Below, piece after piece: positions 12,767 through 24,811 of a stretch of 64,000 bases of DNA (position 1 is the first letter of the stretch; every line of letters starts with the position of its first letter). The notes under the pieces are model-generated. The model was not told the DNA's origin and did not search any database. It worked only from the letters and a program-made list of their open reading frames with translations. The translations under genes were made by a program, and so were the position numbers. The DNA lies in assembly GCF_019703515.2 (NCBI RefSeq), contig NC_059373.1:14830281-14894280 (forward strand). The letters run 5' to 3'. Origin of the DNA: Myxocyprinus asiaticus. Lineage: Eukaryota > Chordata > Actinopteri > Cypriniformes > Catostomidae.

Positions 12767-13014
12767 TTAAAGGGATAGTTCAGCCAAAAATGAAAATTGT
12801 CATGTTGTTCCAAACTAGTGTGACATACTTTCTTCTGTGGAACACAAAAGGAGATGTTATGCAGAATTTTATCCTCACTTTCATTGTATGGAAAAAAAGA
12901 TGCAGTGAAAGCAAATGGTGACTGAGGCTAACATTCTGCCTAACATCTCCATTTGTGTTCCACAGAAGAATTTAATCCTGATTTTTTTTGGGGGGGGGCT
13001 GAGTATCCCTTTAA
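12767..13014. mobile_element. TTAA-flanked inverted-repeat element, copy 4 (short form)
   Basis: Left end TTAAAGGGATAGTTCAGCC, right end TATCCCTTTAA, about 248 bp. Inner arms share TTCTGTGGAACACAAA and its complement. It lies just downstream of the psmb2 poly(A) signal. Confidence 0.85.
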
Positions 13015-14690
13015 TGAGTGAGAAACATTAATTCCAAGTTTTTTCTTTAGATTAAAATAAAAAGTATTTTGTAGATTTAACCACTTTGCCACACAAAAAC
13101 AAACTCCGAAGTTGGATCTGTTTGAGGAGTACAGAAGTTGGCAAAGGGTGGGGGAACGAGAGATGTGCTCTTATTCTATTTTTGGCTGTGTACTTGTTTC
13201 CACACTCCTTTGTACACAAGTGTTTTTACACTCGACTCGTGTGTGTTGTGTGCACGAGCGTGCCTCCTTTACCTCTCGCTCCCCACCACAGACAGGTGAT
13301 TAATAAACATTAAACAATCCCTCTATCCTGAACACACCGGAATCTAAAGGGACGAGCGGCATATGTTCGCCTGCAGGCAGAGAGAAATGCAGAGCAGCCC
13401 TGCTGAGTGTCAGAGAGATGAAGGGAGGGAGAGGGGTCATGGAGAGGGGGAGCGGGGAATTGACACTCAGGGATGGGTATGTGTGTTTGTGTGTGAGTGA
13501 GAGCTGGCAGGGGGGCAGGTATGGAGATGTAGGCTCCTAAACAGACGAATAAAGGTAGTGACAGATGGGGTGAGAGGAGACCAAAACGGTAGAAGACAGA
13601 GCCTAGCAACTGTTTAGCTGCGTTCGGCGACTGTAGTGATTGTCGAGCCCCCTGGGGTTACTGGTCAGGTCTGTTTTATCTCAGAGGTAATTCTGCTGGA
13701 TTTGCCACTGTGTCACATTGAAGTTTAGGTAATGTCAACCTGCCTTTAGCAAATGGGACTAGAAATTTTAAACATCCCCCTGGGTGTTCAATTTGTATTA
13801 CACTAATTTTGTAATCACGCTAGATTTTTACCACACCTGCAAGTCCATTTATACACCGTAAAAACCAACTAGGTATTTATGAAAATATGCTCACACAAGG
13901 TTTTTAAGCAATTATTTGCTCATCTTGAAAATGGTTGTACATCAGAAATGCTGTGGTGTCCAATATTGTTTTTTTTTTGTTTTTTTTAATCTGGAAATAA
14001 AAGCTTTAGGATGTGTAGTGTTTTAACATTTTAAACCAAGAAAATGTAAAAAGAAATGTTTACATTTCTGCACCTTTTCTGCGTTACTAAGAAATAAGTA
14101 CATTTCTGGCATTTGTACAAAAGTTAGATTTCCTTGCTTCCATTGAAGCACACCATTTTATTAATTATTATATTATTCATATTATTATATTATATTAATC
14201 ATATTATTAATTTTTTATTTTTTTTGGAACATTCACAAATCATGTTGAGATGATCAATCAAGTTTTGCTAGTCCATGCTAGCTTTAGAGCATACTGTCAT
14301 TAACTCAAAAGGGGGACAAAACCAAGGGTATAGCCAGGAAATTACTTTTGGGTGGACCTCAATAAAAATGGATGGGCCAAATTTTCCCTAACAACAGAGA
14401 AGCAGTGCAGTCAAACAGTTATTTCACACTTTCATAAATCAGAATTTATGCAATTGTTTTACTATTTTATAAATTTTTATTTGAAGCCAAAGATAATCTG
14501 TAATATTCTGGGTGCGCCCAGGCCCATCATTGTCTATGCCACTGGACAAAACAAATCTGAGGAAGTTCTAAAATTTACTCACATTTTCAGTTACACTTCT
14601 CACTCAATTTGTTATGCTGATAATATAATTTCTGAATAAATATTTAGTATTAAATTAGAATGATGCAAAATAGAATATTTTCACTCATGG
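13015..14690. other. psmb2-tfap2e intergenic region
   Basis: Noncoding. 13330-13640 is richer in G and A with GAGAGG/CAGGGG-type low complexity; 14160-14225 is AT-rich. tfap2e 3' UTR probably covers part of 14900-15456, but no certain poly(A) site was identified. Confidence 0.5.
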
Positions 14691-14692
14691 TC

Positions 14693-14878
14693 TCAGGCCA
14701 CGTCCACACTAATATATTTTCGTGTATTAATGCATTGTAAAAATGAATTGTTTTAGCTACATTTACACCTCATCCACACTGGAACAACGTTTTCGAAATT
14801 GAGGTTTTTTTTTAAAATGCTTTGAGAAAATAGGATGTTAGATAACTGAAAACGAATTAGTGTGGATGTGGCCTCAGA
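14693..14878. mobile_element. Short inverted-repeat element (about 185 bp)
   Basis: AGGCCACGTCCACACTAAT at the left pairs with ATTAGTGTGGATGTGGCCT at the right. Noncoding, between psmb2 and tfap2e. Confidence 0.75.
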
Positions 14879-15456
14879 CTTTTGGACCCCACTGCATGTT
14901 TAAGATTCACGTTCTAAGGCAGTTGCATTCATTTTTTTGTTTTGCTTTAATAATATATTACATTTACATTGCAACACAGCAATAGGAATAACAGTAACAT
15001 TGATAATAAACATACAACATGTACAAGTACAAAATGAGATTTTCAAATGAATTTGTCAAAACCTAATTTACTTTGCCACCCCCAATCTTAAATGTCTCTA
15101 CCATCTTTCTTTTCATTTGATTGGTTTCTAGGCTGCGGTCTCCAGAGAACACATAGAGAAACCCATGTAGGCCCCATATAAGTCAGTCATCTCATCACCT
15201 AAGATCCAGAGGGAGTTTGTGGTCCACATGTGGCATATATCAAGAATTGTGGCATCTTCTGCATCTCTCAGAAGACCCCAGATTTCATCAGAGACAAATG
15301 AAACCAGTCCGTACAAGCTTGTGTCTGGAAATCTTGTGGAGGACTGAAATCTGAACCCAGCAGCGAGATGCTGCACATGAATTGGCAGACACGCACACAT
15401 TCATACACATAAATACACTCCTAAAATTGAGGGAGGACTGTCTCTCTCTGAATTGT

Positions 15457-16807
15457 TCATTTACGGTGCTTCAGTTCCTTGTCGTGGTGGCCCTTCCCTC
15501 CTCCCTCTCCTTTATCCAGCAGTTTTAGGGCCTCTAGCAAGTAACTCTGAAAGGCCGACAGAGCGGCGCAGATGGCGTGTGTGCCAAAACCATGGGTGAG
15601 GAGACTGAAGTGGGTCAGGCTGCTCTGCACCCCGGGCTCCAGGCAGGGGGTGGGGCGACTGCCTCCCAACGGCGACCTGTCCTGGGACATCAGGTCCACA
15701 AATTCCTTGCAGATCTCCCTGTAGATATGGACAGAGTGGTGAGAGTGTGTACGTCACTACAATACCCCCCAAAATCACAATTAAATTGGTTTACATAACA
15801 AATAAATGTTTCTACCTATTGAAAGATGGTCTGCTAATGATATGCAAGCACAAAGTGAGAATTAGAGAACTGAAAATGGATCCTGTGCTATTTGTGCGTC
15901 CTTCACAAAGACGAATCTGCCCAATTCCAGCCTTGCTGAAGCACCCCCAGATCATCACCGATCCTCCACCTGGTTGTCTAATGTTTAGACCGAGACCTGG
16001 AGAGGCCTTCAAGCCACAGTGTCTCGCACCCACTTTAAAATTTGGTGGAGGATCGGTGATGATCTGGGGGTGCTTCAGCAAGGCTGGAACTGGGCAGATT
16101 CATCTTTGTGAAGGACGCATGAATCAAGCCATGTACAAGGTTATCCTGGAAGTAAACTTGCTTCTTTCTGCTCTGACAATGTTCCCCAACTGTGAGGATT
16201 GATTTTTCCAGCAGGACAATGCTCCATGCCACACAGACAGGTCAATCAAGGTGTGGATGGAGGACCACCGGATCAAGACCCTGTCATGGCCAGCCTAATC
16301 TCTAGACCTGATCCCCATTGAAAACCTCTGGAATGTGATCAAGAGGAAGATGGATGGCCACAAGCCATCAAACAAAGCCGAGCTGCTTGAATTTTTGAGC
16401 TAGGAGTGGCATAAAGTCACCCAACAGCAATGTGAAAGACTGGTAGAGAGCATGCCAAGACGCATGAAAGCTATGATTGAAAATCAGGGTTATTCCACCA
16501 AATATTGATTTCTGAACACTTCCTAAGTTAAAACATTAGTGTTGTGTTGTTTAAAAATGAATATGAACTTGTTTTCTTTGCATTATTCGAGGTCTGAAAA
16601 CACTGCATCTTTTTTGTGATTTTGACCAGTTGTCGTTTTCTGCAAATAAATGCTCTAAATGACAATGTTTTTATTTGGAATTTGGGAGAAATGTCAGTAC
16701 TTTATAGAATAAAACAAAATTTTTAACTCAAACACATACCTATAAATAGTAAATCCAGAGAAACCGATAATTTTGCAGTGGTCTCTTAATTTTTTCTAGA
16801 GCATACT

Positions 16808-16897
<90 letters not shown>

Positions 16898-19800
16898 TAT
16901 TAATAATACTATTATTATTATTATATTACATTATTGTCTGGCCTAAATGATACGGAAAGTCTGAAAAGGAAAATCTTATAAGAGTGAAAGTGGAAACAAG
17001 TTATTTCATATATATAATATCATAGTCTAAAATTCCATGATCCAATCAAATCTTGATGGATAAAAGTAATGTCCTGCATTTTTTTTCCTGGTTGAATACA
17101 ATTTCACTCTGAAATACATCATATTACGGAAGTAAAATGGGTAGCGAATGCTGTATACTGTGTTGTAAAGTGATGCTAAAAGATGTCAGTATTTGAAAGT
17201 ACAGCCTTGCTTCAGGGCTATTCTACAATTTAAAGAATATACACATTCAAACGTGTCTAGCATGTCATTCAAATTTCTTTATTATAATCTAAATGTATTG
17301 TACATAAAAAGGTTTTACTTCCTCTAAAGTGTTTTAAGGGCAGTAAACAACATTTTGCTTAATAGAGAAATCCAATTCCTTCCATCCCTAAACAATTCCC
17401 CTACTGAGTAACTAAATGTGTTATAACCCCTTCTGCAATCTCTATTACTCACTTTGTGGCCAGCAGCATACTGCGTCGTGTTGGCAACTGATCTGGGTCT
17501 GTCTGTCTGCACAGATACTCTGCTGTGGCCCGGGCGGGAAACTCAGTCTCACACACATACCCAAAGTCCCGTGCGAGGTGAACTGCCTCACCTGAGAAGA
17601 AAGCGTGAAGATAGAAATATGGAACTTCAACATGCTGACTGAAACCTTGAGGTGATAATAGGCTCTAACATTTGAAAATGACTCCTTACATAGTGTTACA
17701 ACTTATAACTATAAGTTAACACTCCTTAGGAGGTTTTTGTTTCACGTGTACATTAACATTTACGTTCTCATAAGCCTGCATACCTAAGTGACTGATAATG
17801 TAGTGCGTATGCTGTGTTTGGGACAATTATTGCAGCAGGTACTAGGCAGTATGTCAGCAGTAGAGATAATCTGATAATATATGTGTCTGGTTATTATTAA
17901 ATGTTTTGTTACCTTCCACCAGAGCTGTGAGGAGTGTGACATTGGCTGCCTTTCGCCGACCGGCGGGCAGGTTGAGACCGATCTTCTCTAGACGCTCTCG
18001 CAGACAACGGCCTCCATTTTTTGATTTGGCTCTGAGGGAAGAGAGGTAGAAAGATTAACACCTCACAGATGTGTCCTAAACATCTGCTGTGCCTTTAGGC
18101 AACACCCCTCTGTCCTTACACTCAAAATAGAGACCTTACTAGGCCTAATATTTATATTGTAGAAGACATCTGGGTTTTGCAATAGTTGAAAATATTACTG
18201 TTTGAAAGACAGTAGCTCTGGTAATCATTTGACTGAGAAAACTGATTTTTAAATAAAAAACAAACACATTCAGACAAAACAAAACAAAACAAAAAGTGTA
18301 GTTTTACCTCACTTTTGTACAATATTTGCAAAATGTTGCTTTAAAGGTATAGTTTATCCAAAATTGAAAATTCTTTCATCATTTATTCATCATACCTCAG
18401 CCACCGTTTACTTTCATTGGAATGGTGACTGCAAGCTAACATTCTAACAACTCCTTTTGTGTTACACGGAATACATAAAGCCATAATTGTTTGGAACATC
18501 ATGAAGATGAGTAAATGATAACATAATTTTAATTTTTTACTCCTTTGGAGTTAATATAAATGTATAGCCTATATGTATTTGTCTATGAACACATATAGGT
18601 GTATACATTTATATGTATGTCATAAATGTATGTTATTCATGTATATTATACATGACTATTATACATTTGGGACTCATTGCTAATAATGTGATAATTGTAT
18701 TCATTGTGTCTGATGCTGTCTTAGGTAAAATTGTTTCATTATTTACTTAATGCGCATTAAAGCTCTCTCTCCTCCCTCCCTTCCATTTACCTGCGCAGGA
18801 CTCCTCCAAGCAGCGAGGCATTGAGGCACTCAGGTGGGGCTAGACGTCTCTGCACCTCTCCAACTGTGACCTTGTACTTGGAGGTGGAGCTAAGGAGGGA
18901 CAGGCGACCAGGAACAGAGCAGAAAACTTCAGCAGGGTTGGACACACACCCCAAGCCGAGCCCCTCTTTAGTGAGAGACAAGGCAGAGACCACTGAGCCA
19001 TTTAGCTTAGAAGGGACAGGAACTGAATAAACAGATAGACAGTGGTTAAGGTATGTGTGCCGGCATTATCTTATTTAAAACAAAGTCATGAGATTTATAA
19101 AAATGTGATAATTTGTGCTTTTGGATTCAGACTTCTGTTATGAAAACCTTTTAAGTTACAAGACACTGTAGTTGTGTGCACTCTCACAGGTTGACATCTG
19201 TTGTCTCAGTGAAACAGTGTTTAATTTCTGTTTCTCACTCTTATTTTTAAATGGGTGTTGCATCTCCATTGGGGAAAAGCTTTACTCCATCTGTTGTGCA
19301 CACAACCATTTTGATGATTTGTTGTGCTTGTAATTAAAGTTGTCTGCCTATTTAAAAATCTGATTAAGCTAAAGATTCTAATGTAGAAAATAACAAATGT
19401 AATCAAAGGAACATTAAAACAGAAAAGGAGGCTGTTAGCTATTTAACCATTTTAAAGCTGATTGTATAATCATTCAACATTATTTTTTATTTATTTTTTT
19501 AAAGTGGGTAGGAATATCTACTTGAAAAGTAACTATCTACAAATATTGTTTACTTTAAAAAAATATGATTTTTTATTACACTTAAATAATTGTGAAAAGT
19601 ATGATTTCTCTCCTGTGTGCGCAGATCATATCTCCTCCCCCTTTCCGCGGATTGGCATATGATGCAATATGATGGTGTCACTTTTGTATTATCTATATTC
19701 ATTATTGTAGAGATAACGTGCGCTATAGTATTGGCTTTCTGCTCTCTGTGGGCGGTGTGCGTGTCTTCGCTACGCCCCGCTGCGCAGCACTGATTTGCGG

Positions 19801-21524
19801 ACACTAACAGGCTCCGAGCGCGTGGAGCTGGATGCGTCTCATATAAGCTCCGAGAGCAGATCCGCTTATTCGTGTGTTCAATTGATCCATTCTGTTGCTT
19901 GCTCAAAATAAATGCAATCTAAAATAAATGGAAAGGTAATTGATAAAAGCATGCTGTACTGCACTGAGTCAGAACAAAATGTTTTCAAATAGCAGTTCTT
20001 ATTAACCATCCATTCCCTGTATATAAAAACACTATATTTCCTTTTAAGTGGAAAGAAATAAAAATGCTTTGAATTCTTTATACATTTATTATCTGCTTTC
20101 TTCCTGCACTTCTCTTTCATCTGTCTCTTATCCCTCTCTTTCTCTCATATGACCATGAACAGTTCATTAACAGCAACTGCCTTAAGGGTGAAGGCAGAGA
20201 CAGAGTTCTACAGGATTTCTTGACTTCAAATGAAATTGCAGAGCAGAATTATTGTGTGTGTGTGTGTGTCTAAATCCTTTAATGTCTCATGGTTGAGCAG
20301 CACCAGTACATAAAATCATTTTCTAGCCAGAAAGGTCATCCTCTCTTTTTATGCACCACAAACTCTCACCTTTCTTGATAACAGAATGGTCCAGGATTCC
20401 CAAAGCTGATGCTTCCTCCATCCCCTGTTAAAACAAATGAGCATGCCATTGGTTCTTAGTGTTTAACGATTTCCCAGTCATTCTTAAGTGGCAGAATAAC
20501 AGGTTATCTATTTGTTAAATGATCATATTTACATCAACATCAGGGCCTTTAAGGATATGACAGGTATTTGGGCATGACCCAGTGTAAAATATTCCCATTA
20601 AAAAACTGCTGACTATGAAGATGTTTATGTGCATTATTTGGCTCATAAATCCAGTTAGCACTTAGTTCATAGGTTGCTGAATCCTGTTGTACAGAAAAGA
20701 TCATTAAAAAGCAGATTTATGATATTTTTACAGAACAATTTATCATTTTCATGATTTTAAAGACAGCATAGCAATTATTAAAATATGATGGCCACTTTGT
20801 TTCCTTATTTAATCTAAAAACAATGCTTGTTCTGCTAACACAAGTAAATAAGATCTGAATAAAAACTATGGATGTATGATAGGGCCTTCATAAATTTACA
20901 GAGGGTGGAGTTTATTTTCTTTTATTTCATATTAGCTATTACACTGAAATAATTGTTTTAGTAAAACAATAGGCTATACCCTAACATTTTTTAAATTATT
21001 TAAAGTCGCAGAACTGACAGAAGAAAAAAAAAAAAAAAGAAACGCTTATTTGCAGCTTTATTTATGGCGAGTTAAACTATGACACTTGTTCCGTCTAAAC
21101 TCAGTTCTCAGAAATGCTGGCTGCATATCATCAAAGAGGGTCGAGTTGTTTGTTGAATAATTTGCCGAGGAAACCGATTGGACGCGCTATTAGCTTCCTG
21201 ACAGATAAACTGCATTAACTCATTCTGCACCTGCCGCAGAAGTGAAAGAACAGCCATCATTCATGTAGCTACAGCTGAAAATCAAAAGAATTTAATTTTG
21301 AATCTTATGTTGATGTTTTTTAAATCTGTGATTTTCTTTCTTGATTTCACTGGATATGTGATTTAGTATGTATAAAATCAGGTTTTTATTTTGTTGGTAG
21401 GACCTTTTATTTTTTAACCAGCTTTTAGAGGACAATATAGAATTGACTAGCTACTACACAAAATTTGCGAAATATTTTATCCGCATCGAGCGCCAAATAA
21501 AATAAATATATTTTAATAATAATA

Positions 21525-21601
<77 letters not shown>

Positions 21602-22969
21602 GTATTTATATATAAATACACTGTAAAATGTATTTTCACGCCAGAACAAAGGGGCACTAGGGGAAAAATAATTCCAATAACACTCTTAAGGAACATATAT
21701 TAAATAAGATTATAAAATAAATGATTAACCTTTTTTTATTTTTATTTTTTTATTTTTTTGCTTTAAATATTTATGGTAACCGTTTCATGTTATTGACATT
21801 TTATGAAAACGTTATTATTTATTAGCTAGGCCTATTCATCATGAAGCGTTTTATTTTTATTATTATTTATTATTATTTTTTTGGAACACGCAGAGAGTCT
21901 TTCAAGAAAAAATTACGAGAATAACCTATTTAAATAAATAAAAAATAAATAGCCTACATAAATTATAGGTCTATTACGAAAAGCTAAATTTAAACGTTAC
22001 ACGAAATTAATAAGAAACACCTTAAAGGCTGTAGAATCATACTCAAAAAACACATTTCTATTTCACATTTCAATTATTTTAACATATTGTTTGACCCTTT
22101 TTAATCACAACAGCACAAATAATTCCAGGATTTACTAGTTTGTGTTTTGTGATAGAACGATATACTTGTCTAGCTCGTGACACTGGGGAAACAGGTGAAA
22201 GTTCAAGATAAAAGTGGTTAAGCTCACCTGAATGTCGTCCAGACCGTGATGACCCACTGCGTGCATTCCCAGAGGGCCCTCACCCAGCGCTGCTGCTCCT
22301 TCACCCAGTCCATGATGATGGAGCAGCCGCGGTACGCCCGGATACTCCCGCCGCGGGTCTAAGCTCAGCGCCCGGTGTGACTGAGACAGAAGCCCCGCGT
22401 CCTCTGAGCGCGAGCGCTGAGAATGCCACGCTGCCTGCTGGTGATGATGGAGCGAGTTGATGGACGGATAGGGGTCCGGTAAGTGCGGGTATCCGGTGTC
22501 TTGACTCTGGGAGTAAGAGAGAGAGGACTGGGGGTATGGAGGTGGAAAGTAGGGCGGCTGGAAGTCGGAGGCCGGAGTGTGGCAGAGAGGGGGAGCCGAG
22601 GAATAGGCAGCCTGGTTCAGCGAGGAGAGCTGAGAGAGACGGCCGCTCGGAGAGGAGCTCGACAATCCGTCTGCACGGTCCTTTGGGAGGGAAAAGGACA
22701 TTTAGTTATCACGGGAATGTCGATATAAACTCCAACATAAAGCTATAGCCCACCAATAGCCTACACAACAGTAGCTGTAAATAACGCAGTGAAAGTAAGC
22801 CCACTAACCCATTGAGTTATACAATAAAAATGAAATGTATATGTCTGAGGAGGTGCTTTAAAATGCGGTCATTAATTATGTTTAGACCTACATGACTTTG
22901 AAATGTCAAGTGTTTCCAGAAAGCTAGCCTATTACATCTTTTTTAGTATATTAACTTAATTTAATGTTG

Positions 22970-23024
<55 letters not shown>

Positions 23025-23807
23025 TATATTAATTTCATTGTTGTTAATCATACTAGCCTATTATGATTATTTATTAAAACAATTCTAATGAAGAAATTAA
23101 TGTTAGGCTACAAAATCTCCAGAAATAAGAGTCAATAGATTGACTTTTTCCGTGTCAGGTGTTTTAATGCACAATTAGGCTATATTTAATCACAAAATTA
23201 AATATTGTTTTATAGGTTTACACTTAGGCCTGTTTTAAACATCTGAAACCCTATAACAAAATAATGAGCGAGATTTATTCATTTTTCTGTCTTATACAAT
23301 GTAGCATTTTATTATGATGTCACATAGGCCAATATTCGATTTTTTGCAGCTAAGGCAAAAAATAAATTCAGCACAAACCATCAGCTTTTCAGCTACTGAC
23401 TGAGAGAAATACCAGTTTATTTATTAAAAAAAATAAAATAAACTGTCATGTTTTTATTTTTCAGTCACAGAGTTTAAAGATTCTTTTGGTTAAACACGCA
23501 AGATATAACGCACAAGTCATTGTAAGACAAAGCTAGTCTGTTATCTTAGTTTAAAGAAATGGCAGCACGTGACATATTTCCAATGACACTCCAGCACAGT
23601 TTAGTTCTTCCATATTAAACACACACTTAACATTGACCCCGATTGCACTTACCAGTAAGTGCGTAGGTTAATGCGTCGCATATATGAGCTTTCGACCTCA
23701 GCTAATATCACATGACAATGATCTTAATGAAGAGTCAAACACATCAGACCGGAGCAACTTTGCATCACTGTTTAACTCACCATGGTCGAGTAGGTGTGGA
23801 CTAACAT
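15457..23807 (-). CDS. tfap2e: Transcription factor AP-2 epsilon, complete, 7 coding exons
   Basis: Minus-strand coding exons in transcript order are 23781-23807, 22228-22680, 20370-20424, 18791-19022, 17913-18031, 17453-17591 and 15457-15718. They total 1287 nt, 428 residues, close to human TFAP2E (442). Exon 1 encodes MLVHTYSTM, nearly the epsilon start MLVHTYSAM. Exon 2 carries the Pro/Tyr-rich activation domain with a PPPY motif in YFPPPYPQ. Exon 3 ends LDHSVIKK, the segment before the DNA-binding half. Exons 4-6 carry the basic region and the first part of helix-span-helix: [40 protein letters not shown] and [20 protein letters not shown]. Exon 7 completes the dimerisation domain and ends KELKHRK. 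The protein binds GC-rich AP-2 sites as a dimer in the nucleus. Phases agree at every junction. The gene is tail to tail with psmb2 and in tandem with ncdn, as in human 1p34. Confidence 0.95.
15740..16815 (+). mobile_element. Degenerate Tc1-like element in tfap2e intron 6
   Basis: Plus-strand remnants of a Tc1 transposase are readable from about 15990 to 16506: [54 protein letters not shown] and [18 protein letters not shown]. In-frame stops and shifts break it. A likely right terminal repeat with CTCTTAATTTTTTCTAGAGC lies at about 16783-16803, followed by a CA/TA microsatellite. No matching left end was found; the left boundary is approximate. The copy also contains an inverted partial duplication (separate entry). 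Confidence 0.8.
15895..16119. repeat. 76-nt inverted duplication (fold-back) inside the Tc1 relic
   Basis: Arms 15895-15970 and 16044-16119 are reverse complements with only about two mismatches in 76 nt, separated by a 73-nt loop. Both arms encode the same transposase segment (around [15 protein letters not shown]) in opposite directions. The fold-back lies about 180 bp upstream of the final tfap2e exon acceptor. Confidence 0.9.
16810..16895. repeat. (CA)n(TA)n microsatellite
   Basis: CA units 16810-16838 followed by TA units to about 16893, immediately after the right end of the Tc1 relic. Confidence 0.97.
18341..18554. mobile_element. TTAA-flanked inverted-repeat element, copy 5 (short, diverged)
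   Basis: TTAAAGGTATAGTTTATCC opens the copy. The arms carry ATTCTTTCATCATTTATTC and ATGAGTAAATGATAACAT. The right end is mutated but still followed by TTAA. tfap2e intron 4. Confidence 0.7.
19023..22227. other. tfap2e introns 2 and 3
   Basis: Only exon 3 (20370-20424) is coding here. The rest is AT-rich intron with a TG microsatellite at about 20252-20270 and the AT tract at 21531. No other feature supported. Confidence 0.5.
21531..21600. repeat. (AT)n microsatellite
   Basis: About 34 AT units in tfap2e intron 2, preceded by AAT-type repeats. Confidence 0.97.
22972..23020. repeat. (TA)n microsatellite
   Basis: About 24 TA units in tfap2e intron 1. Confidence 0.97.
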
Positions 23808-24439
23808 CTGGAAACAGCTCCAATATACTCTTTTGTACGTTGACTTGTCTTCCTTAAATCTATCAGATAATAAAACGCCCAAGTTTTCTCATAAATGTGC
23901 TTGATCCATTAACGGAGTATCCGAAAGTCCCTGTGAATGTAAAGTAAATGTGCTGCGCTCTGTATGATGCTCTATATCAGAGTGTCCCAGTTAATCACAC
24001 TCCAGCGCTCTTATGGCTCGACACTATGGGGGAGGGGTTGGGTAGACCACCTTAAAGGGACATTAATTAATTCCTTTAATTCATCCACTTTATTTATTAA
24101 AAAAGAGCAGTACTATACTTTCCTATAAATTTGGAAGATTTCTACACCTTATTATTATTAGTGATAAAGTGATTTTGGATAATAGTAATAATAAAAAAGT
24201 TCGTTTTTCTGTTGTTTTACCATTTCTGATAATGAATGTAAACACTAATGCAATTGGTTCTATTTTATATTGGAGTAGCTGCATTACTCCAGTAAAAAAA
24301 AAAAAAAAAAAAACTTCCTTAGCTTAATTACTAAAATATAACCAGATTTTTTTTTCATTAGATATAAAACAAAACTAAAAGGTTTTTACATTTCTGTAAT
24401 TTATGTGACATGCACTGCATGCAAATGAAAGCAAAGGGT

Positions 24440-24731
24440 ACCACTTTACAATAAGGTTCTATTTGTTAACATTAGTAAACGCATTAGGTATCATGAACCA
24501 ACAATGCATTTTTACAGCATTTATTAATTTTGTTAAATGTTAATTTATGAAAACACTATTGTTCATTGTTAGTTTTTTATAATGCATTATGTGAACATAA
24601 CATTTCAATTCAGAGATATATTAGTAGCCTCTGTTTAAATGAATATAAACCAAGATTATTAAGTGCTGTAAAAGTTTTGTTCATGCATGTAAACTATAGT
24701 TAGGAAAAACAGTCTTATTGTAAAGTGAAAC
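24440..24731. mobile_element. Inverted-repeat element upstream of tfap2e
   Basis: ACCACTTTACAATAAGGTTC at the left and a diverged complement around TCTTATTGTAAAGTGAAAC at the right. It sits only about 35 bp downstream of the candidate M-L-W-K exon donor. Confidence 0.7.
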
Positions 24732-24766
24732 ACTAATGAAACTTTAAACTGAAAATACAGTCCTAC

Positions 24767-24811
24767 CTGTAAGCAGTAAGGTTCTGTCTTGGTCCGTGAT
24801 TTCCACAACAT
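24767..24811 (-). CDS. tfap2e: Putative alternative first coding exon of tfap2e (M-L-W-K type)
   Basis: On the minus strand an ATG at 24811 opens MLWKSRTKTEPYCLQ, 15 codons, ending exactly in phase 0 at CAG followed by the donor GTAGGA. Splicing to tfap2e exon 2 (starting DRADG) would give a 434-residue isoform. Family knowledge: TFAP2A, B and C use a 5' exon encoding MLWK that ends directly before a D-R-H-D-G exon, and TFAP2A also has a separate MLVHSFSAM exon. Length, leading MLWK, phase and position (about 1 kb upstream of the MLVHTYSTM exon) all fit; residues after MLWK do not match the paralogs. The context AAAC before ATG has A at -3. There is no transcript evidence here, so this is an inference. 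Confidence 0.6.

Noticed and set aside
15128..15400. 90-codon minus-strand frame downstream of the tfap2e stop
   Set aside because: No homology recognised; it lies where the tfap2e 3' UTR is expected and has no splice context.
22681..22701. MSFSLPK as the tfap2e start just upstream of exon 2
   Set aside because: This is intron read-through: TTTCCCTCCCAAAG is a good acceptor, and exon 2 begins DRADG as in AP-2 paralogs.
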